Shown here: positions 7,615 through 16,015 of the stretch, piece after piece
Position numbering within the stretch: the first letter of the stretch is position 1
How the letters are laid out: the number at the start of each line of letters is the position of its first letter
Source: Phycisphaeraceae bacterium
Lineage (GTDB): Bacteria; Planctomycetota; Phycisphaerae; Phycisphaerales; Phycisphaeraceae
NCBI GenBank assembly: GCA_028277745.1
Contig: JANQFR010000044.1
Coordinates: forward strand, 1-42,893
Reading direction: 5' to 3'
DNA: 42,893 bases
Made by a program: the position numbers and the translations under genes
The notes under the pieces: model-generated
Databases searched by the model: none
Told to the model about the DNA's origin: nothing
The model's input: only the letters and a program-made list of their open reading frames with translations

Positions 7615-7678
7615 GGAAAGCCTTTCGTGTATTACGGCAAAAATGCCGATTGTCTGTCGATATTCAATCCATGGCGAT

Positions 7679-8200
7679 TTAATCGGCCCCTACGGTTGAG
7701 GCAATGTCTTTCGACACCACAGGGTCAAAGCCGAGTTTCTTAAAAACGCTAACGACCTTGTCGTGTGCCGAGCGACGACATTCAATCCGGTACTTCCCCA
7801 CCCCGACATCATCAAGAGTGATCCACCAGACCCCCCCCTTCCGTATCGACTCACCGGGGGGCATGGTCGGCTCAAGCACTCGGCTACTTAATAAAAACAA
7901 AACCAATTCAGACTGCATAAGCCTCATTTCTTCGGTTTTCTCGCTCAATCCATCCCATGGAGATGGAATGCCGCCGCCTCCCGAACTTGTAGATCCCAGG
8001 TCATACCGAAGATCCAGCAATTCGGTCATATCCCACGCGAGCGATCCGGAGATGTCGTAAATCCTCGCTTCAACCACGTCGCCGTCGTCACGATGACCAG
8101 CCGTATCCGAATGCGGCTTCTGTTCGTTTGGCGACTGGCAGGAGACTAAAGCCGGCGCCAAGAACAATCCGACGAGCAATTTCAAATTGAATTTTTTCAT
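7679..8200 (-). CDS. putative lipoprotein of unknown function
   Basis: A 173-residue protein with a clear lipoprotein signal: MKKFNLKLLVGLFLAPALVS then Cys21, so a LVSC lipobox. The start is placed at ATG 8198-8200 because the signal peptide begins there; the open frame extends further upstream but would overlap the phosphatase gene. The mature part is predicted alpha/beta, with a Gly-rich loop (STSSGGGGIPSP) and a C-terminal DDVGVGKYRIECRR then a VVSVFKKLGFDPV segment. No family is recognised. It would be anchored to a membrane facing the periplasm. It lies 79 bp downstream of the dual-specificity phosphatase on the same strand. Confidence 0.7.
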   Translation of the reverse strand: MKKFNLKLLVGLFLAPALVSCQSPNEQKPHSDTAGHRDDGDVVEARIYDISGSLAWDMTELLDLRYDLGSTSSGGGGIPSPWDGLSEKTEEMRLMQSELVLFLLSSRVLEPTMPPGESIRKGGVWWITLDDVGVGKYRIECRRSAHDKVVSVFKKLGFDPVVSKDIASTVGAD

Positions 8201-8279
8201 GTGAGGATTCTGATCAATCCAGATGACAGAGGCGTGATCCGCGGTCGACCGCATGTATGTTGGTTTCCTGAAGGCACTA

Positions 8280-8999
8280 TCAATGCGGACAGGCCCCGTT
8301 CGCAAGTCGGCGTCTGATGAACTGCTGCAGGACGACCGCTTGTCCGGAAGTCAAGCCCGCCCCCGGCCGTAGCGTTTGCAGGGATGTCAATCCATCCTCG
8401 ATCGATTCGATCTGCCCTTCAACGATCTGATAAGCAAGCAAGACGGCTGCGCTTCGGCTGTGCCCCATCGCACAGTGAACGTACGTCGTTCCTCGCCGCA
8501 ATGCGGAACGGAGCCAGTCAACCGCTCGCTCCAGCTGATCCAGGGACGGCGCCGTGCCGTCAAGCATCGGAACAGAACAATAATCTCGCTCACGCAAGAG
8601 CCGGCATTCATGGAACTCCGAGGTCAAATCCAGAATATGCCCGGCAGTAAGAGACTCCGCCTCGCGGAGGGTGAGTTGGCGGCCCCAAAAAAGGTTTGGA
8701 CTCACTTCGGACCAGGGAGGCGCAGACCCGGTCAAACGAACCAGTTGGAAGCTTGAATAGCTCAGGGCGTGATACGGCAGGAGCAAGACCCTGTGCGGCA
8801 GACGCAGCCGCCCGTCGGGACGTTTGCCAAGAATTTCAGGGGCCCGGAAAGCATAAGCGGCGGCGACGATGATGAACGCCATGGCGGTGAACGCCAAAAG
8901 CGCCGTGAGGATCGGCGACCACAGATAAACGCCCAACCCCACACTCAGCGCGGCGAGCAGGACAAACGTCACGGCGTATTTCACGGAACTGGGTCGCAT
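8280..8999 (-). CDS. membrane-anchored dual-specificity (tyrosine-type) phosphatase
   Basis: A 239-residue protein with two N-terminal transmembrane helices (about residues 8-55) and a C-terminal cysteine-dependent phosphatase domain. The HCx5R signature is YVHCAMGHSRSA with the nucleophile at Cys176 and Arg182. A plausible general-acid Asp lies in VPMLDGTAP. The N-terminal membrane part followed by a DSP domain resembles a conserved bacterial architecture related to PTPMT-like phosphatidylglycerophosphate phosphatases; a lipid phosphate substrate is possible but not shown. The start is uncertain among ATG 8999 (preceded by GGTGAG), ATG 9014 and 9047. I chose 8999 for its ribosome binding site. 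Confidence 0.8.
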   Translation of the reverse strand: MRPSSVKYAVTFVLLAALSVGLGVYLWSPILTALLAFTAMAFIIVAAAYAFRAPEILGKRPDGRLRLPHRVLLLPYHALSYSSFQLVRLTGSAPPWSEVSPNLFWGRQLTLREAESLTAGHILDLTSEFHECRLLRERDYCSVPMLDGTAPSLDQLERAVDWLRSALRRGTTYVHCAMGHSRSAAVLLAYQIVEGQIESIEDGLTSLQTLRPGAGLTSGQAVVLQQFIRRRLANGACPH

Positions 9000-9060
9000 G
9001 GACTCACCGGTCATCGCTACAGAAGACGCCCGCCGTACGCCGGCCAAGTGCTCTTACAGA

Positions 9061-9087
9061 AGTATAACGGTCTTCGCCCGTGAACAA
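9061..9087 (-). promoter_or_regulatory. candidate promoter of the phosphatase gene
   Basis: On the minus strand -10 TATACT (9061-9066) is near consensus; a TTGTTC -35 (9082-9087) is 15 nt away, shorter than ideal. It would start transcription about 40-55 nt before the phosphatase ATG. Confidence 0.4.
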
Positions 9088-9204
9088 AGATTCGCCATAG
9101 CGGCGACAACCGCTCCACAAACCGATCACTTCCACATGGATGGATTCGGCAGACGGTTAACGGCCGGCATAGGCAAGACGTCAGACCATGCGGGGAAACC
9201 GCTT

Positions 9205-9762
9205 TCAGTCGTTTCGATACATCAAGTCCGTCCGGGCGACATATTTCACCCCCGCAGTGACGACGCTGCCTTCGTGGACGATGGGGTGCTGAAAGATCAG
9301 CCCCAGACCGATCCGGGGCTGGATCGCCACCTCCGGCTCGGTAATGAACGTGGTGCAACCTCCCTCGAAATCGTCGTTGAGGTACACCAGGAAAGAGTAG
9401 TAGCTCCGCTCGTCATCGCTGCGCTGAAACGAGCCGTCGGTGTGAGGACGGAAACGCATGCCGGGTTTGTAGCGATAGCATCGGAGCCGTTCGTTCGCTC
9501 CGATCAGCGACCAGCCATGGATCTCCTGCGGCGCCCGGCCTTTCACGCGGGCCAGCAACCGGTCCGCCAGTTCTTGATCGTCAAAAATCACCCGGTCATT
9601 GTTACGGATATCGCGGTTCACGCGCGGCCCGGACACGGTGTTGATCGGAGCGGCCTCCGGATTGAGGCCCTCGATCCGCCGGATCAATGCCGCGCATTCA
9701 TCCGGCGACAGCACGTCGGGGACCTTCATGATGTAAGGCTGGCCCGGATCAATACCGCCCAT
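9205..9762 (-). CDS. 2OG-Fe(II) oxygenase, prolyl 4-hydroxylase-like
   Basis: A 185-residue dioxygenase of the P4Hc type, which hydroxylates using 2-oxoglutarate, O2 and Fe(II). The iron triad is visible: FRPHTDGSF gives His107 and Asp109, and HPIVHEGSVV gives His163. The 2-oxoglutarate-binding lysine is Lys173 in GVKYVARTDLMY. The double-stranded beta-helix core SYYSFLVYLNDDFEGGCTTF is typical. It matches the small bacterial P4H domain proteins that modify proline in proteins or peptides; the substrate is unknown. A strong promoter lies upstream (9842-9870), giving a 5' leader of about 70 nt. Confidence 0.88.
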   Translation of the reverse strand: MGGIDPGQPYIMKVPDVLSPDECAALIRRIEGLNPEAAPINTVSGPRVNRDIRNNDRVIFDDQELADRLLARVKGRAPQEIHGWSLIGANERLRCYRYKPGMRFRPHTDGSFQRSDDERSYYSFLVYLNDDFEGGCTTFITEPEVAIQPRIGLGLIFQHPIVHEGSVVTAGVKYVARTDLMYRND

Positions 9763-9841
9763 AGCAACCCCGCAAAAGAACAGCGCCTCGCCCGGATGAC
9801 CCCCTGATTAATCCGGCTCACATGACGCTTAAAGCCTTATT

Positions 9842-9870
9842 ATTATAACAAAAACGCTTCATCGACACAA
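9842..9870 (-). promoter_or_regulatory. sigma-70 type promoter of the P4H-like gene
   Basis: On the minus strand TTGTGT (9865-9870), a 17-nt spacer and a perfect TATAAT (9842-9847). It sits in an AT-rich patch between the oxygenase and the upstream hypothetical gene. Confidence 0.7.
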
Positions 9871-9896
9871 GTCGAAAGGACAACTGCAACGACGGA

Positions 9897-10268
9897 TTAG
9901 GCCGGGTCCCACGGCCACGGAGCAAGGCGCAGCGCCGCGTTGGCGTGGTCTCGCACTTCGCGCCAGCGAGGCGACGTGCAGACGGCGGCGTCGGTCCAGA
10001 GTTCCTTGTTGGCCCAGCCGCTCATAGCTTCCAGTAAGCGGTCGATCCGCTCGAGGGCGGCCGTCTGTTGCGGGCCGAACTCGTGCGGAAAGTTGCCGCA
10101 CGCGACCTCGCGGAAGTGTGCGAAGTCGATCGCCAATTCATCTGCTTTCGCGGCGTCGTCGGGAAACAAAGCCAGCGCGACGGCACCGGGCGCCGCGAGG
10201 GCTTGAATGGCGCGGCGAAGCTCGCTCATGATCCACGCACGGTCAATGTTGGAGGGTGGGTCGGACAT
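9897..10268 (-). CDS. conserved-looking hypothetical protein
   Basis: A 123-residue soluble protein with helical prediction throughout. It contains MSELRRAIQALAAPGAVALA, an FPDDAAKADELAID segment and a C-terminal PRWREVRDHANAALRLAPW. No family is recognised. Codon usage follows the neighbourhood (GC-rich third positions), which supports a real gene. It has its own P4H-gene promoter downstream, so it is probably a separate unit from the oxygenase. No signal peptide or membrane segment. Confidence 0.6.
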   Translation of the reverse strand: MSDPPSNIDRAWIMSELRRAIQALAAPGAVALALFPDDAAKADELAIDFAHFREVACGNFPHEFGPQQTAALERIDRLLEAMSGWANKELWTDAAVCTSPRWREVRDHANAALRLAPWPWDPA

Positions 10269-10313
10269 CGATTGAGTCGAACAGATTTCAAGTCGACTGT
10301 GACGACGAACGCC

Positions 10314-10340
10314 AGCCCGGCCCTGCGGGCCGGCGCTAAA
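10314..10340. repeat. palindromic repeat AGCCCGGCCC-TGC-GGGCCGGCGCT
   Basis: The hairpin follows the VOC gene; its terminal CTA at 10336-10338 is the TAG stop of that gene. Close copies are at 21694-21720 and 25985-26011. Confidence 0.8.
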
Positions 10341-10740
10341 CGATGGATTGCTGGGCGTCTGACCCCGCTTCGTTCGCCACCTCGATAAGGTTGCCGTCGG
10401 GGTCGCGGAAGTAGACCGAGCGGATCGGGCCGGCGGCGCCGGTGCGCATAACCGGGCCCTCGATCACGTCGACGCCCGCGGCGCGGACGAGGCGGGCGAC
10501 CTCCTCGACCGGCGTCGCGGAGATGAAGCACAGGTCCGCCGAGCCGGGCGTCGGTCGGCCCGCCTTGGGCTCGAACTCGTGGCCGGCCTCGTGGAGGTTG
10601 ATCTTCTGCCGGCCGAACCGCAGGGCCTTGCGCCCCTGGCCGAACGTGACCTCCTCCATCCCGAGCACGCCGCGGTAAAAGGCGAGGCTCGCGTCGAGGT
10701 CGCGGACGGTGAGGACGAGGTGGTCGAGATGGTCGATCAT
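10336..10740 (-). CDS. VOC family (glyoxalase/bleomycin resistance/dioxygenase) protein
   Basis: A 134-residue protein with one vicinal-oxygen-chelate unit. The start MIDHLDHLVLTVRDLDASLA followed by FYRGVLGMEE is the classic VOC opening. Candidate metal ligands are His7, His50 (KINLHE) and Glu120 (DPDGNLIEV). The second beta-alpha-beta module begins SADLCFI and ends in the diagnostic SVYFRDPDGNLIEV. Such proteins act as lyases, dioxygenases or drug-binding proteins; the substrate cannot be assigned. A TACACT box lies 7 nt before the ATG, suggesting a leaderless transcript. The stop codon is provided by the adjacent palindromic repeat, so the last residues (QQSIV) may have been set by insertion of that element. 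Confidence 0.87.
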   Translation of the reverse strand: MIDHLDHLVLTVRDLDASLAFYRGVLGMEEVTFGQGRKALRFGRQKINLHEAGHEFEPKAGRPTPGSADLCFISATPVEEVARLVRAAGVDVIEGPVMRTGAAGPIRSVYFRDPDGNLIEVANEAGSDAQQSIV

Positions 10741-10809
10741 GTCAGACAGTGTACGGCATCGTGGAAAAACGTTCGGCTACAAGCCGCATCGATCAACAAG
10801 ATCGCTTGA

Positions 10810-11619
10810 CTAAACTTGCTCTGTGTATCTGAATCCATACGGGCACAAGTCAGAATCATCCAGTTGCGTCTTGATTAAGCAGCGGTTTCGAATCAGTTCA
10901 ATCATTGTCTCGACAGGAAGATCATCAATCATGCCATCCGATTCATTCAGAGATGTGTCGCCGTCGATATTGAAATCAAAACCGTTCGCCAAACGATAAT
11001 CGCGGCGCAGAGGGGTGCGCCACTGGGATTTATTACCCCAGCCAAAAGATTCATCGGCATACGGCCGATCCTTACGACGATACGTCCAGTACAGCTTGCT
11101 GGATTCGGCAATATCCTTCACAACGTGAGACGCCCCGCCCGTGACAACGCATCCCGCTCGACAAAACATCATGTCGCCAAGCATCAAACACGGCCAGACA
11201 TATTCATCAATGCGAATTGATGACTCATCGTCCGGCGATTGAGTCACAGACAGAATTTCATGAAAGAACGGGTGATAATCCGTCACGTTTGCCGCCTGAA
11301 AACCAAGCTGCTCGTGGAATGATCGGAACCCATCAACCGTCATGGCGGGGCCCGGCCAGTCCATGCCATCGGCGCGACCGGTTTGAAAACAGAGCAACAG
11401 CGTCGAAGTCACGCGATAGATCGCGTACAAGCGGCAAAGGTCTTCATTGCTGACGACAAACCAATCGTTATTCGTACGGTGCTTGAATTCATCCAGCCAG
11501 CGGCGTTCAGCAGGATGACGCTCAAGCCAGCGTTCCAGTACATCATCACATGAATCGCTCCACTCGTCTTGGTGGAGCGTACGGAACAGTTCAACCCACG
11601 GAGCTTGCACGCCGTACAT
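10810..11619 (-). CDS. hypothetical protein
   Basis: A 269-residue soluble protein, acidic and rich in aromatic residues, without signal peptide or membrane segments. No family recognised. Noticeable segments are the N-terminal VLERWLERHPAERRWLDEFK, an RLYAIYRVTSTLLLCFQTGR helix, and SFGWGNKSQWRTPLRRDYRL. The length and the lower G+C content compared with flanking core genes place it with the accessory block 7078-12030. Its composition resembles uncharacterised immunity-like or SUKH-neighbour proteins, but there is no motif to support this. It starts at ATG 11619 without a clear ribosome binding site. Confidence 0.65.
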   Translation of the reverse strand: MYGVQAPWVELFRTLHQDEWSDSCDDVLERWLERHPAERRWLDEFKHRTNNDWFVVSNEDLCRLYAIYRVTSTLLLCFQTGRADGMDWPGPAMTVDGFRSFHEQLGFQAANVTDYHPFFHEILSVTQSPDDESSIRIDEYVWPCLMLGDMMFCRAGCVVTGGASHVVKDIAESSKLYWTYRRKDRPYADESFGWGNKSQWRTPLRRDYRLANGFDFNIDGDTSLNESDGMIDDLPVETMIELIRNRCLIKTQLDDSDLCPYGFRYTEQV

Positions 11620-11733
11620 GCCGATCGGACCACATCATCCGCTCCCCGGAGGGGGTGAGCCGCCGTGGGAGCGTGACGGACGACCCGAACTCATTCTCCA
11701 ACATGACGCTTGCCCGTCAACTCAAACAACGAC

Positions 11734-12030
11734 TCAAGAAGCGAGGTGGCGACGAATAAACAACGAGATCAATCCCGCAATGACGGCGGCAATCAGGGAG
11801 AACACTATACCCCACAGAACAAGCAGAAAACTGCTCCACCGTTGATCGAGATCGTTGAATCCAAACATCAGCCAGAAGGCAACAAGCACGCAAGCAACCA
11901 CAATCGTGATCGCCGTGCAGACCCGCCAGAAACGCCGGACGATGACATGCGCGACAAAGGCCGCCAACCCAACGATGGAAAAGCAGAGCGCGAACAGACC
12001 ACTGGCTGCGGCTAAGCCGGGATCGATCAT
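11734..12030 (-). CDS. small membrane protein
   Basis: A 98-residue protein with three predicted transmembrane helices (about 7-28, 38-57 and 67-90), separated by short charged loops (RRFWR and DLDQR) and ending in IRRHLAS. No family recognised. An AAAAAGG sequence 10 nt before ATG 12030 is a reasonable ribosome binding site. It is separated by 114 bp from the hypothetical gene downstream, so they may be co-transcribed. Confidence 0.65.
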   Translation of the reverse strand: MIDPGLAAASGLFALCFSIVGLAAFVAHVIVRRFWRVCTAITIVVACVLVAFWLMFGFNDLDQRWSSFLLVLWGIVFSLIAAVIAGLISLFIRRHLAS

Positions 12031-12107
12031 GACAACGCCTTTTTAGAGGGCAACTGACTGCCGACATTTATTTTCGATCATATCTACTGCCCGTCAACCG
12101 CAGCGAT

Positions 12108-12527
12108 TCATTGAGCCGGGCCGGGCCGGCGTTTGACGATCCAGCACCCATCATGCGGCTGCATGCCGATGCGGGGGTAGTAATCGCGGGCGGCGGGGGC
12201 GGCGAGGAGGATGAGCGTGGTGTGGAGGCCGGCCGTCTCGTGGGTGCGCCGGATCAGCTCGCGGCCGATCCCCCGGCGTTGATACGCCTGGTCGACCGCG
12301 AGGTCCGACAGGTAGGTGCAATAGCTGAAATCGGTGATCGCCCGCGACACGCCGACGAGCAGGCCGTCACCGAGGCGAGCGGTCAGGATCGCGTCGGCGT
12401 GCCGGAGCATGCCGGCGATGGCGCCGGCGTCGTCCACGGGGCGGCGGGCGTCGAGCGTGGACCGGCGGAGCACGTCGATGAACTCATCGGGGCGGAGATC
12501 GGGCTCGATGGCGTAATGGATAGTCAT
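12108..12527 (-). CDS. GNAT family N-acetyltransferase
   Basis: A 139-residue acetyltransferase. The start is placed at ATG 12527 ([16 protein letters not shown]); the longer open frame upstream is low-complexity and lies over the repeat and the end of DUF2784. Motif A is [20 protein letters not shown] followed by IRRT, with the acetyl-CoA pyrophosphate loop QRRGIG. The C-terminal [20 protein letters not shown] is typical of the small GNATs that end in a YYxxxGF/M segment. The substrate is unknown. It lies downstream of the AraC-FIST-DUF2784 operon, separated from it by a palindromic repeat. Confidence 0.85.
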   Translation of the reverse strand: MTIHYAIEPDLRPDEFIDVLRRSTLDARRPVDDAGAIAGMLRHADAILTARLGDGLLVGVSRAITDFSYCTYLSDLAVDQAYQRRGIGRELIRRTHETAGLHTTLILLAAPAARDYYPRIGMQPHDGCWIVKRRPGPAQ

Positions 12528-12574
12528 GCGGTTAAACGGTTCCCACTTCAAGCGGCGGCGTATCGCGGTCCTGA

Positions 12575-12598
12575 AGCCTCGCATGCGCATGCGGGGCT
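12575..12598. repeat. palindromic repeat AGCCTCGCATGC-GCATGCGGGGCT
   Basis: A 24-nt near-perfect palindrome (one mismatched pair) between the DUF2784 and GNAT genes. The DUF2784 stop lies 7 bp away in a GTTTAACGCCGG context resembling the border of the 10314-10340 element. Confidence 0.65.
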
Positions 12599-12604
12599 CC
12601 GGCG

Positions 12605-13015
12605 TTAAACGTTGGCGCACCAGCGCGGCTTGCGCCATTGGACGGGGGCCCACCACAGCGTGAAGAGGACGAGGCCGCCGAACAAGGTGTAGGCGAGGGT
12701 GAACACCCACGCCGGGGCGTCCCAGAACAACGCGGCGCCGACCCAATGGGAGACGAAACCACTCGCATAAGTGGTCTGCCCCGCCTTCTCGCGCAGCACG
12801 TTCTCCAACGTGGTGAGCGGACAGACGATACCGAGCCAGGCCTGGAGCACGACCAGGCCGATGGCGGCGAGGTGCAGGGCGCGGAAGACGCGGTTGCGGA
12901 CCCAGCGCCACCCCATCGCTGCGCCGAGGACGGTCAGCAGCAGCCCGAGGATAACGAAGGCGACGTAGCCGGCGTGGAGGACGAGGACGAAGTCGGCCAG
13001 GACGCGGTAGATCAT
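12605..13015 (-). CDS. DUF2784 family membrane protein
   Basis: A 136-residue protein with about four transmembrane helices. The start [20 protein letters not shown] then [11 protein letters not shown], and the internal [20 protein letters not shown] with [10 protein letters not shown], match the DUF2784 family. The family is widespread and has no established function. The start ATG (13013-13015) overlaps the FIST gene stop in an ATGA, so translation is coupled. The longer upstream open frame is a shadow of the FIST gene. Confidence 0.85.
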   Translation of the reverse strand: MIYRVLADFVLVLHAGYVAFVILGLLLTVLGAAMGWRWVRNRVFRALHLAAIGLVVLQAWLGIVCPLTTLENVLREKAGQTTYASGFVSHWVGAALFWDAPAWVFTLAYTLFGGLVLFTLWWAPVQWRKPRWCANV

Positions 13016-14241
13016 GCGTCGGCCTCGGGGGGCGTGTCGTTGGGCGGGCGGAAGACGATGAGGCTGGCGGCGTGGCCGTGGACGAAGCTGGCGTGGCCGA
13101 CGGGGCCGATCTCGCCGTGGGTGAAGAAGCCGGCCAGGGGGACGGCGCCGAGGGCGCGGCCGATCATGGCGGCGTCGGGGTTGGGGCGGTCGAAGAGCCC
13201 GCGTCCGCGTCCGTTGCAGGCGAACAGCAGCGCCGCCGCGCCGGGTCCGTGGAGCTTCTGGGCCTCGAGCATGAGCTCGAAGTCGGACCCGGCCGACGCC
13301 TTGTCGCGCACGTGGAACTGGATGGTCTGGCCGACGCGGACCTGGGGATCGCCGATGGCGATGTAGCCCGCGTCGCCATCGACGCCGACGAGGCCGCGGA
13401 TGAGGAAGTCGCCGGGCCCGAAGCGGTGCTTGTACTCGTCGATGACCCGGCCGACCTGGAGGCCCTTGTTCTCGACGAGCCGCTGGTCTTCCTCGGGCAG
13501 GCGCATCGCCATCTCGCGCACGGCGGAGAGCGCGTTGACCCCGCCAAGCTCCTGGACGATATGGCGCTTGGCCTTGGTGATGACGTACGGCCGGCCGATC
13601 GGTCGGCAACCCTGGCTGAGGGTGGCGTGGACCTGGATCGGCCCGCTGATCGCCAGGCCCACCGTTCCCTCGCGGAGGACGGCGTCGTTGAGCATCAGCC
13701 GGTTGCCGCCGGGGCGCTGGGCGGCGCTGGCCATCCCGCCGAACACGGGCACGCCCGGCAGGCCCGTGCTGAAGGCGGGCATGAGCTTCACCAGCGGGGT
13801 GCTGAACGGGTCGACCAGCAGCATCACCCCGCGCAGCGCGCCGTCGCGCGCGTGGCGCGTCACGGCGTCGGCGAGCGCCTGGCCGTCGCTGCTCACGGCG
13901 GACCAGTCCATCTGGTCCATGCGGAACGGCTCGAGGACCGCGCCGGGCAGGCGCCCCACGATCACCGACAGGCCGGCGGCGGACTCCAGCTCCCGCCGGA
14001 CGCCGATCACCCCGCCCGCGGTGCAGCCGATCACGACCCGCGGCGCGAACGCCCGGTCCAACGCGGTCCTGACCTGGTCGAGGCGTTTGACGTGATGAGC
14101 GGTGGCGAACACCACCGCCAGGTCGGCCGGCCCGTGGAACGTGTCGTGCAACTCGTTGAGCACCTCGCGCACCGCGTCGTCGGTGGCCTTGGCGTCGCTG
14201 AGCCCGGAGCCGAACGTCAGGATGTCCGCATCCGCCGTCAT
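13012..14241 (-). CDS. FIST N- and C-domain sensory protein
   Basis: A 409-residue protein with the FIST_N module ([37 protein letters not shown]) and FIST_C module ([57 protein letters not shown]). FIST proteins are putative small-ligand sensors usually found in signal transduction, where amino acids have been proposed as ligands. Here the protein has no attached output domain. It sits between an AraC regulator (4-nt gap upstream) and DUF2784 (4-nt overlap downstream), so it is part of one operon. It could present a ligand signal to the regulator, but that is inference. Confidence 0.88.
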   Translation of the reverse strand: MTADADILTFGSGLSDAKATDDAVREVLNELHDTFHGPADLAVVFATAHHVKRLDQVRTALDRAFAPRVVIGCTAGGVIGVRRELESAAGLSVIVGRLPGAVLEPFRMDQMDWSAVSSDGQALADAVTRHARDGALRGVMLLVDPFSTPLVKLMPAFSTGLPGVPVFGGMASAAQRPGGNRLMLNDAVLREGTVGLAISGPIQVHATLSQGCRPIGRPYVITKAKRHIVQELGGVNALSAVREMAMRLPEEDQRLVENKGLQVGRVIDEYKHRFGPGDFLIRGLVGVDGDAGYIAIGDPQVRVGQTIQFHVRDKASAGSDFELMLEAQKLHGPGAAALLFACNGRGRGLFDRPNPDAAMIGRALGAVPLAGFFTHGEIGPVGHASFVHGHAASLIVFRPPNDTPPEADA

Positions 14242-14245
14242 CAGG

Positions 14246-15076
14246 TCATGATAGCTGTCCGCCGGCGCGGGTCGCGGTAGGGCTCATCCCGACGAACCGG
14301 CGGTACTGCTTGTTGAAATGCTGGGCGTCGGGCATGCCGACGCGGGCGGCGGCGGCCTTCACGGACAGGTCGGTCGTCTCCAGGAGCCGGCGGGCCTCGT
14401 TCATCCGGCACATCAGGAAAAAACGCGGCAGGGTCTGGCCGAAACGCTGACGGAAATGCCGGGCGAGGTAGTTCTGACTCAACCCCACCTCCGCCGCCAG
14501 GGCCGGCACGTCCAGCGGCCGGTCGAGGCGCTGGCGGAGCAAGGATGCGGCGTCGTCCACCGCCTTCTCCGCCCGGCGGGTGCGCGGGGGCCGGCTGGGG
14601 ACCCGCCAGGTCGACTCGGCCAGCCACAACAACAGTTCCTGCAGCGCCAGCGACGCCCCCGCGCCGGTCAGCTGCCCCACCGCGCCGGGTCGGCCGGCAC
14701 GGGAGAACCGCCTGACGATCTCCTCCATGCGGGCGGCCACGTGGGCGTGGCGCCGCCCCAGGTCGATCCACACCGGCAGCTTCAGGCACGGCCCAACCAC
14801 GACGGCAGGCTCGAAATGGATGCACCAGTGCACCCCCGGCGCCGGCAGGCTGTAGCGGCTCTCCACCCCGGCCGGCGTGAAGGTCAAAACCCCCGGGTTC
14901 AGCGGGTATTCCGCCGCGCCCAGCCGCACCCGACCCGAGTAATCATGCACATGGATGGCGTGGGTGACGGAGCGATACCGCGTCGCGAACGCCTGGTCGT
15001 TCAGAGAGAACCGGCTCGCCACCCGGATCGGGGGCGCCGCTCGCATGGGCCATTTGAATAAGGGTATCGACGTCAT
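14246..15076 (-). CDS. AraC family transcriptional regulator
   Basis: A 276-residue regulator with an N-terminal cupin-like sensing domain (HAIHVHDYSGRVRLG, then PLNPGVLTFTPAGVESRY and GVHWCIHFEP) and a C-terminal double helix-turn-helix (LDVPALAAEVGLSQNYLARH then FRQRFGQTLPRF; VKAAAARVGMPDAQHFNKQY). It heads the AraC-FIST-DUF2784 operon and is divergent from the phytanoyl-CoA dioxygenase-like gene 120 bp away. Control of that gene and of itself from the AT-rich intergenic region is likely (inference). AraC regulators of this kind often sense a sugar or other small metabolite. Its own promoter (extended -10 TAAAAT) lies so close that the 5' leader would be only a few nucleotides. Confidence 0.9.
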   Translation of the reverse strand: MTSIPLFKWPMRAAPPIRVASRFSLNDQAFATRYRSVTHAIHVHDYSGRVRLGAAEYPLNPGVLTFTPAGVESRYSLPAPGVHWCIHFEPAVVVGPCLKLPVWIDLGRRHAHVAARMEEIVRRFSRAGRPGAVGQLTGAGASLALQELLLWLAESTWRVPSRPPRTRRAEKAVDDAASLLRQRLDRPLDVPALAAEVGLSQNYLARHFRQRFGQTLPRFFLMCRMNEARRLLETTDLSVKAAAARVGMPDAQHFNKQYRRFVGMSPTATRAGGQLS

Positions 15077-15087
15077 AAATTATTGAA

Positions 15088-15117
15088 ATTTTACCACACT
15101 TTTTTGATTCTATCCAA
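15088..15117 (-). promoter_or_regulatory. promoter of the AraC regulator gene
   Basis: On the minus strand TTGGAT (15112-15117), an 18-nt spacer and an extended -10 TGGTAAAAT (hexamer 15088-15093). The start codon begins 11 nt after the -10 box. The whole divergent region 15077-15196 is AT-rich. Confidence 0.6.
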
Positions 15118-15196
15118 TTGATAATGGCGAATTTTCGGGGATGATCTTCTGTAGAGTCAATCTGATCATCATGATCTTTCACCACGGAGCTAACCC

Positions 15197-16015
15197 ATGC
15201 TGACCGACCAGCAGATCGCGTCCTATCAAGAAAACGGCTTCCTGCACGTGCCGGGCGTCTTCAGCCCCGACCACCTCGAAGCGATGCGGCAGGACCTGGA
15301 CTGGATGATCGAAACCTGGGCCGACCGGGGCCCGGGCTGGAGCGGGCCCTGGCGGCAGGCGTACATGGATGAAGAGACCGAGGCCAGCTCGCAGCTCATC
15401 CTGATGCACGACCTGCACTTCTACGCGGACTCGTGGATGCGGTGCGTCACGCACGAGAAGGTCGCCCGCGTCGCCGCCGACCTCATGGGCGGGGCGGCGG
15501 AGTTGCACCACTCGACCATGCATGTCAAGCCGCCGGAGACCGGCCACCCGTTCCCGATGCACCAGGACATGGCGTTCTACGAGCACGCCGACGACCGCTA
15601 TGTCGACGTCCTGGTCCACCTGGACGACACCCGCCACGAGAACGGCGAGATCCGGTTCATCCCAGGCTCCCACACACAGGGATACCTCCCCCACGTCACC
15701 GAGAGCGAAGGCGAACCGTGTTCGCCCCACCTGCCGACCGACCGGTATCGGCTGGAGGACACCGTGGCCGTGCCCGCCCGCGCGGGGGACATCGTGCTCT
15801 TCAACGTGAACACGATTCACGGCAGCCACATCAACCAGACCGACGCGATGCGGCGGATGGTGCGGGTCGGCTACCGCCACCCGGACAACGCGCAGTTGTC
15901 AGGGCAGTCGGTGGAGCGGCCCGGGCTGATGGTGTGGGGCCGCCGACAGCGGCGTGACGGGCAGGCGCTGTTCACCACGGCGGGGCCCGCGGAAGCTACG
16001 CCCGCTTCAGCGTGA
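15197..16015 (+). CDS. phytanoyl-CoA dioxygenase (PhyH) family protein
   Basis: A 272-residue Fe(II)/2-oxoglutarate dioxygenase. The opening MLTDQQIASYQENGFLHVPG then VFSP is typical of PhyH proteins. The iron ligands are His122 and Asp124 (FPMHQDMAFY) and His208 (NTIHGSHINQTD), followed by the 2-oxoglutarate-binding arginine region DAMRRMVRVGYR. The segment GEIRFIPGSHTQG is also characteristic. Bacterial PhyH proteins hydroxylate diverse small molecules, including ectoine, so the substrate is open. It has a good ribosome binding site (GGAG 8 nt before the ATG) and is transcribed divergently from the AraC regulator. Its 3' end overlaps the converging metallophosphoesterase by 20 bp. Confidence 0.88.
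   Translation: MLTDQQIASYQENGFLHVPGVFSPDHLEAMRQDLDWMIETWADRGPGWSGPWRQAYMDEETEASSQLILMHDLHFYADSWMRCVTHEKVARVAADLMGGAAELHHSTMHVKPPETGHPFPMHQDMAFYEHADDRYVDVLVHLDDTRHENGEIRFIPGSHTQGYLPHVTESEGEPCSPHLPTDRYRLEDTVAVPARAGDIVLFNVNTIHGSHINQTDAMRRMVRVGYRHPDNAQLSGQSVERPGLMVWGRRQRRDGQALFTTAGPAEATPASA

Noticed and set aside
12605..13609. A 334-codon frame containing DUF2784 and a 12108-12911 frame containing GNAT, as fusion proteins
   Set aside because: The N-terminal parts are low-complexity Arg/Pro/Ala readings of the upstream genes in another frame; the domains start cleanly at ATG 13015 and ATG 12527.
14941..15185. An 80-codon minus-strand open frame beginning upstream of the AraC gene
   Set aside because: It overlaps the AraC N-terminus in a different frame and spans the AT-rich promoter region; no motif supports it.
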